From Bacillota bacterium (GTDB taxonomy: Bacteria > Bacillota > Clostridia > Christensenellales > CAG-138), in the NCBI GenBank assembly GCA_023435855.1, contig JAEZLG010000279.1, positions 1 to 15,689 on the forward strand: 15,689 nucleotides of DNA. Reading direction: 5' to 3'. A program made the position numbers and the translations under genes. Below, in pieces: positions 13,858-15,689 of this stretch. The notes beneath the pieces were generated by a model. That model searched no databases, was not told where the DNA came from, and saw nothing but the letters and a program-made list of their open reading frames with translations. The number at the start of each line of letters is the position of its first letter. Position 1 is the first letter of the stretch.

Positions 13858-14673
13858 ATGATGGAAACAATTAAGGCCTACGCCAAAATCAACCTGACTC
13901 TCGACGTACTCAACAAACGCAGCGACGGTTATCACGACCTTCGCTCCATCATGCATTGCATCGATTTGTACGAGGCGGTTACGCTCGAAAAGTCCTCTAC
14001 CATTTCCGTCAACTGCGACATACCTTTACCCGATAACAGCGCAACCTACCGTGCTGCGCGTGCTTACATGGCGCTCACAGGCTTCGGCGCGCATATAGAA
14101 ATTAAGAAATTCATACCCGATGAGGCGGGTTTAGGGGCAGCATCCGCAAATGCCGCTGCGGTTTTTTTAGGTATGCAAAAGCTCTATGGCGCCTTGAGTA
14201 AGGAAAGGCTTTTTACGCTTGCCGCCATGATAGGTGCTGATGTGCCTTTTTGCATGATGCGTGGCTGTGCGCTCGCAGAGGGCATCGGGGACAAGCTCAC
14301 GCCCTTAAAACGTATACCGCTCGACCTTTTAATTGTAAAAGCCGCAAAGGGTATCAGCACTAAAACACTGTTTTCGGAGCTCACGCTGCCCGTACAACAC
14401 CCCGATACCGACGCGGCACTTATGGCCGTGGAGAACGCAGACGTGTACTCGCTTGCAAAGCATATGTTCAATGCACTGGAACAAAAGGCTTCCGAATATG
14501 TACCCGAGATACGTACGATTAAAAAACGGCTTTTAGATTCGGGTGCTTTGGGTGCATCGATGACAGGCTCCGGTTCCGCTATGGTGGGCGTATTTGAAAG
14601 CACTCAGGCTGCCAGAATAGCATCAGGCGCATTTGCAGATTGCGAATTCGTACGAGTTTGCCGCACAATTTGA
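13858..14673 (+). CDS. ispE: 4-diphosphocytidyl-2-C-methyl-D-erythritol kinase
   Basis: IspE phosphorylates CDP-methylerythritol in the MEP isoprenoid pathway in the cytoplasm. The 271-aa product is of near-normal length. Motif 1, AYAKINLTLDV, holds the expected catalytic Lys10; IGADVPF holds the expected catalytic Asp128; the C-terminal GHMP motif is MTGSGSAMVGVF. The glycine-rich ATP loop, usually AGLGGGSSDAAA, is AGLGAASANAAA here (90-101), a noticeable departure. An in-frame TAA at 13852-13854 fixes the start at ATG 13858 or ATG 13861, and no Shine-Dalgarno sequence precedes either. It diverges from spoIIR. murC follows 92 bp later with its own promoter. Confidence 0.92.
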   Translation: MMETIKAYAKINLTLDVLNKRSDGYHDLRSIMHCIDLYEAVTLEKSSTISVNCDIPLPDNSATYRAARAYMALTGFGAHIEIKKFIPDEAGLGAASANAAAVFLGMQKLYGALSKERLFTLAAMIGADVPFCMMRGCALAEGIGDKLTPLKRIPLDLLIVKAAKGISTKTLFSELTLPVQHPDTDAALMAVENADVYSLAKHMFNALEQKASEYVPEIRTIKKRLLDSGALGASMTGSGSAMVGVFESTQAARIASGAFADCEFVRVCRTI

Positions 14674-14698
14674 TTTTTTCCGCGTACATAAGTATAAT
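14670..14698 (+). promoter_or_regulatory. Sigma-A type promoter for murC
   Basis: TTGATT (14670-14675) and TATAAT (14693-14698) are separated by exactly 17 bp. The -35 overlaps the ispE stop codon. The predicted leader is about 60 nt and ends with GGAGG six bases before the murC ATG. murC can thus be expressed independently of ispE. Confidence 0.72.
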
Positions 14699-14765
14699 AT
14701 CGGGTGGTAATAAAAAGGCGGTAAAATCGGCGGCCTGTTTTTGAATTTAATTTTGGAGGCCCTAC

Positions 14766-15689
14766 ATGGCGCATATAAGCGAACACAAAAAAATACACCT
14801 TATTGGCATCGGCGGCTGTTCTATGAATGGCCTCGCCCAAATTCTACAATCCCGGGGGTATGAGGTACAGGGCTCCGACGTTGCTACCTCACCGTTTACT
14901 GAGCACCTGACGGAACTAAATATACCCGTTACCATCGGTCACAGCGAAGAAAACGTGGGCGATGCGGATCTTGTTATCTACTCTGCCGCTATCAAGCCCG
15001 ACAACACGGAGCGCGTTTACGCACGCGAACACGGTGTGCCTGAGCTTGAACGCTCTGTAGCTTTGGGACAGCTTTCCCAACACTATAAAAATGTGGTAGG
15101 CATTGCAGGCTGTCATGGCAAAACTACCATCACATCCATGCTTGCGCTTGTAAGCAAATCAGGCGCACTCAATGCGACGGTGCATGTAGGCGGGTTTGTT
15201 GATTTTTTGCACGGCGGGGTACTCCTAAGCGACTCCGATCTTTTCATCACCGAGGCTTGCGAGTATGTAGAAAGCTTTCTTACGCTTCGCCCGACCGTGG
15301 CTCTTATCAACAACATCGACGACGATCATCTCGATTATTACCGCGATATCGAGCATATCACGGACGCATTCCGCAAATTTCTCGCGTTACTGCCTGAAAA
15401 TGGGCTTTTCATCGGCTGCAGCGACGATGTGCGCGTCCGCAATTTGCTCAATGCCTATAAAGGCGAAAAAATCTCCTACGGCCTTCGTGACGCCGATTAT
15501 ACGCCTGCCGATATTCAGTATGACGAATTCGGCTGCCCGTCCTACACGCTTATGCATCTTGGAAAGGAGCTCGGAAGGCTTACGCTCCATGTGCCGGGTG
15601 AGTACATCGTAATCGACTCCTTGGCCGCTGCAGTTGTTGCACTCTCTCTAAAAGCACCGTTTTCCGCTATATCAGAAGCACTTAAGCGC
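14766..15689 (+). CDS. murC: UDP-N-acetylmuramate--L-alanine ligase (3' partial)
   Basis: MurC adds L-alanine to UDP-MurNAc, the first step of peptidoglycan stem-peptide synthesis, in the cytoplasm. ATG 14766 has GGAGG at 14755-14759. The frame stays open for 308 codons to the last base of the window, so roughly the last third (C-terminal substrate domain) is missing. Visible signatures are IHLIGIGGCSMNGLAQIL near the N-terminus (UDP-binding Rossmann domain), the P-loop GIAGCHGKTTITSM, EACEYVESFLTLRP, and NNIDDDHLDYY of the central ligase domain. The GIGG...MNG form and the DDDHLDYY motif fit MurC better than MurD, MurE or MurF. A cysteine replaces the more usual threonine in the P-loop (GCHGKT rather than GTHGKT). 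Confidence 0.94.
   Translation, partial: MAHISEHKKIHLIGIGGCSMNGLAQILQSRGYEVQGSDVATSPFTEHLTELNIPVTIGHSEENVGDADLVIYSAAIKPDNTERVYAREHGVPELERSVALGQLSQHYKNVVGIAGCHGKTTITSMLALVSKSGALNATVHVGGFVDFLHGGVLLSDSDLFITEACEYVESFLTLRPTVALINNIDDDHLDYYRDIEHITDAFRKFLALLPENGLFIGCSDDVRVRNLLNAYKGEKISYGLRDADYTPADIQYDEFGCPSYTLMHLGKELGRLTLHVPGEYIVIDSLAAAVVALSLKAPFSAISEALKR

Noticed and set aside
13775..13870. Upstream extension of spoIIR to 13870
   Set aside because: It would precede the signal peptide by 32 residues and overlap ispE. GGAGGT sits just before ATG 13774.
14604..14840. Minus-strand frame of 78 codons between ispE and murC
   Set aside because: It lies across the murC promoter and start, opposite two well supported genes, with no start signal.
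1..15689. CRISPR array, tRNA, rRNA, insertion sequence or phage attachment site
   Set aside because: No regularly spaced repeats, cloverleaf, rRNA motifs, transposase or direct-repeat-flanked segment could be found by eye.

Overview
The window reads as a chromosomal segment of an endospore-forming Bacillota, most likely class Clostridia. It carries spoIIR, sleB and ypeB, which occur only in spore formers, together with strong AGGAGG-type ribosome binding sites, moderate GC content and hairpin-plus-T-run terminators. No tRNA, rRNA, CRISPR array, transposase or phage gene is visible. Nothing in the sequence fixes the genus.

Layout. (1) Positions 1-5338, plus strand: a very large protein that ends in a PPDK-type ATP-grasp domain and a phosphohistidine domain but lacks the PEP/pyruvate barrel, followed 19 bp later by an enlarged, divergent GAPDH. 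(2) Positions 5339-5992 have no large gene. Two minus-strand microprotein genes are visible here, one acidic (46 codons) and one arginine-rich (42 codons), separated and flanked by hairpins. (3) Positions 5993-7925, plus strand: an atypical peptide deformylase and a class-3-like aldehyde dehydrogenase, closed by a strong terminator. (4) Positions 7992-10989, plus strand: a palindrome-containing promoter region, a polar amino acid ABC importer (lipoprotein, permease, ATPase), a TrpR/YerC-like regulator and an ArsC/Spx-family protein. (5) Positions 11065-13774, minus strand: spoIIR-sleB-ypeB, a sporulation and germination operon that converges on region 4 at a shared hairpin. (6) Positions 13858-15689, plus strand, divergent from spoIIR: ispE (isoprenoid synthesis) and the first 308 codons of murC (peptidoglycan synthesis), which runs off the window.

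How the genes may work together. The first two genes look like a coupled carbon or phosphate metabolism unit, but the substrate of the dikinase-like protein cannot be read from the sequence. The ABC operon imports an amino acid and encodes a small DNA-binding protein that could act on the palindrome upstream of it. The minus-strand operon joins the forespore signal that triggers sigma-E activation (SpoIIR) to the cortex-lytic enzyme (SleB) and its partner (YpeB). The most unusual items are the barrel-less PPDK-like protein, the two microproteins, and two genes (the deformylase gene and ispE) that lack any Shine-Dalgarno sequence and may be leaderless.
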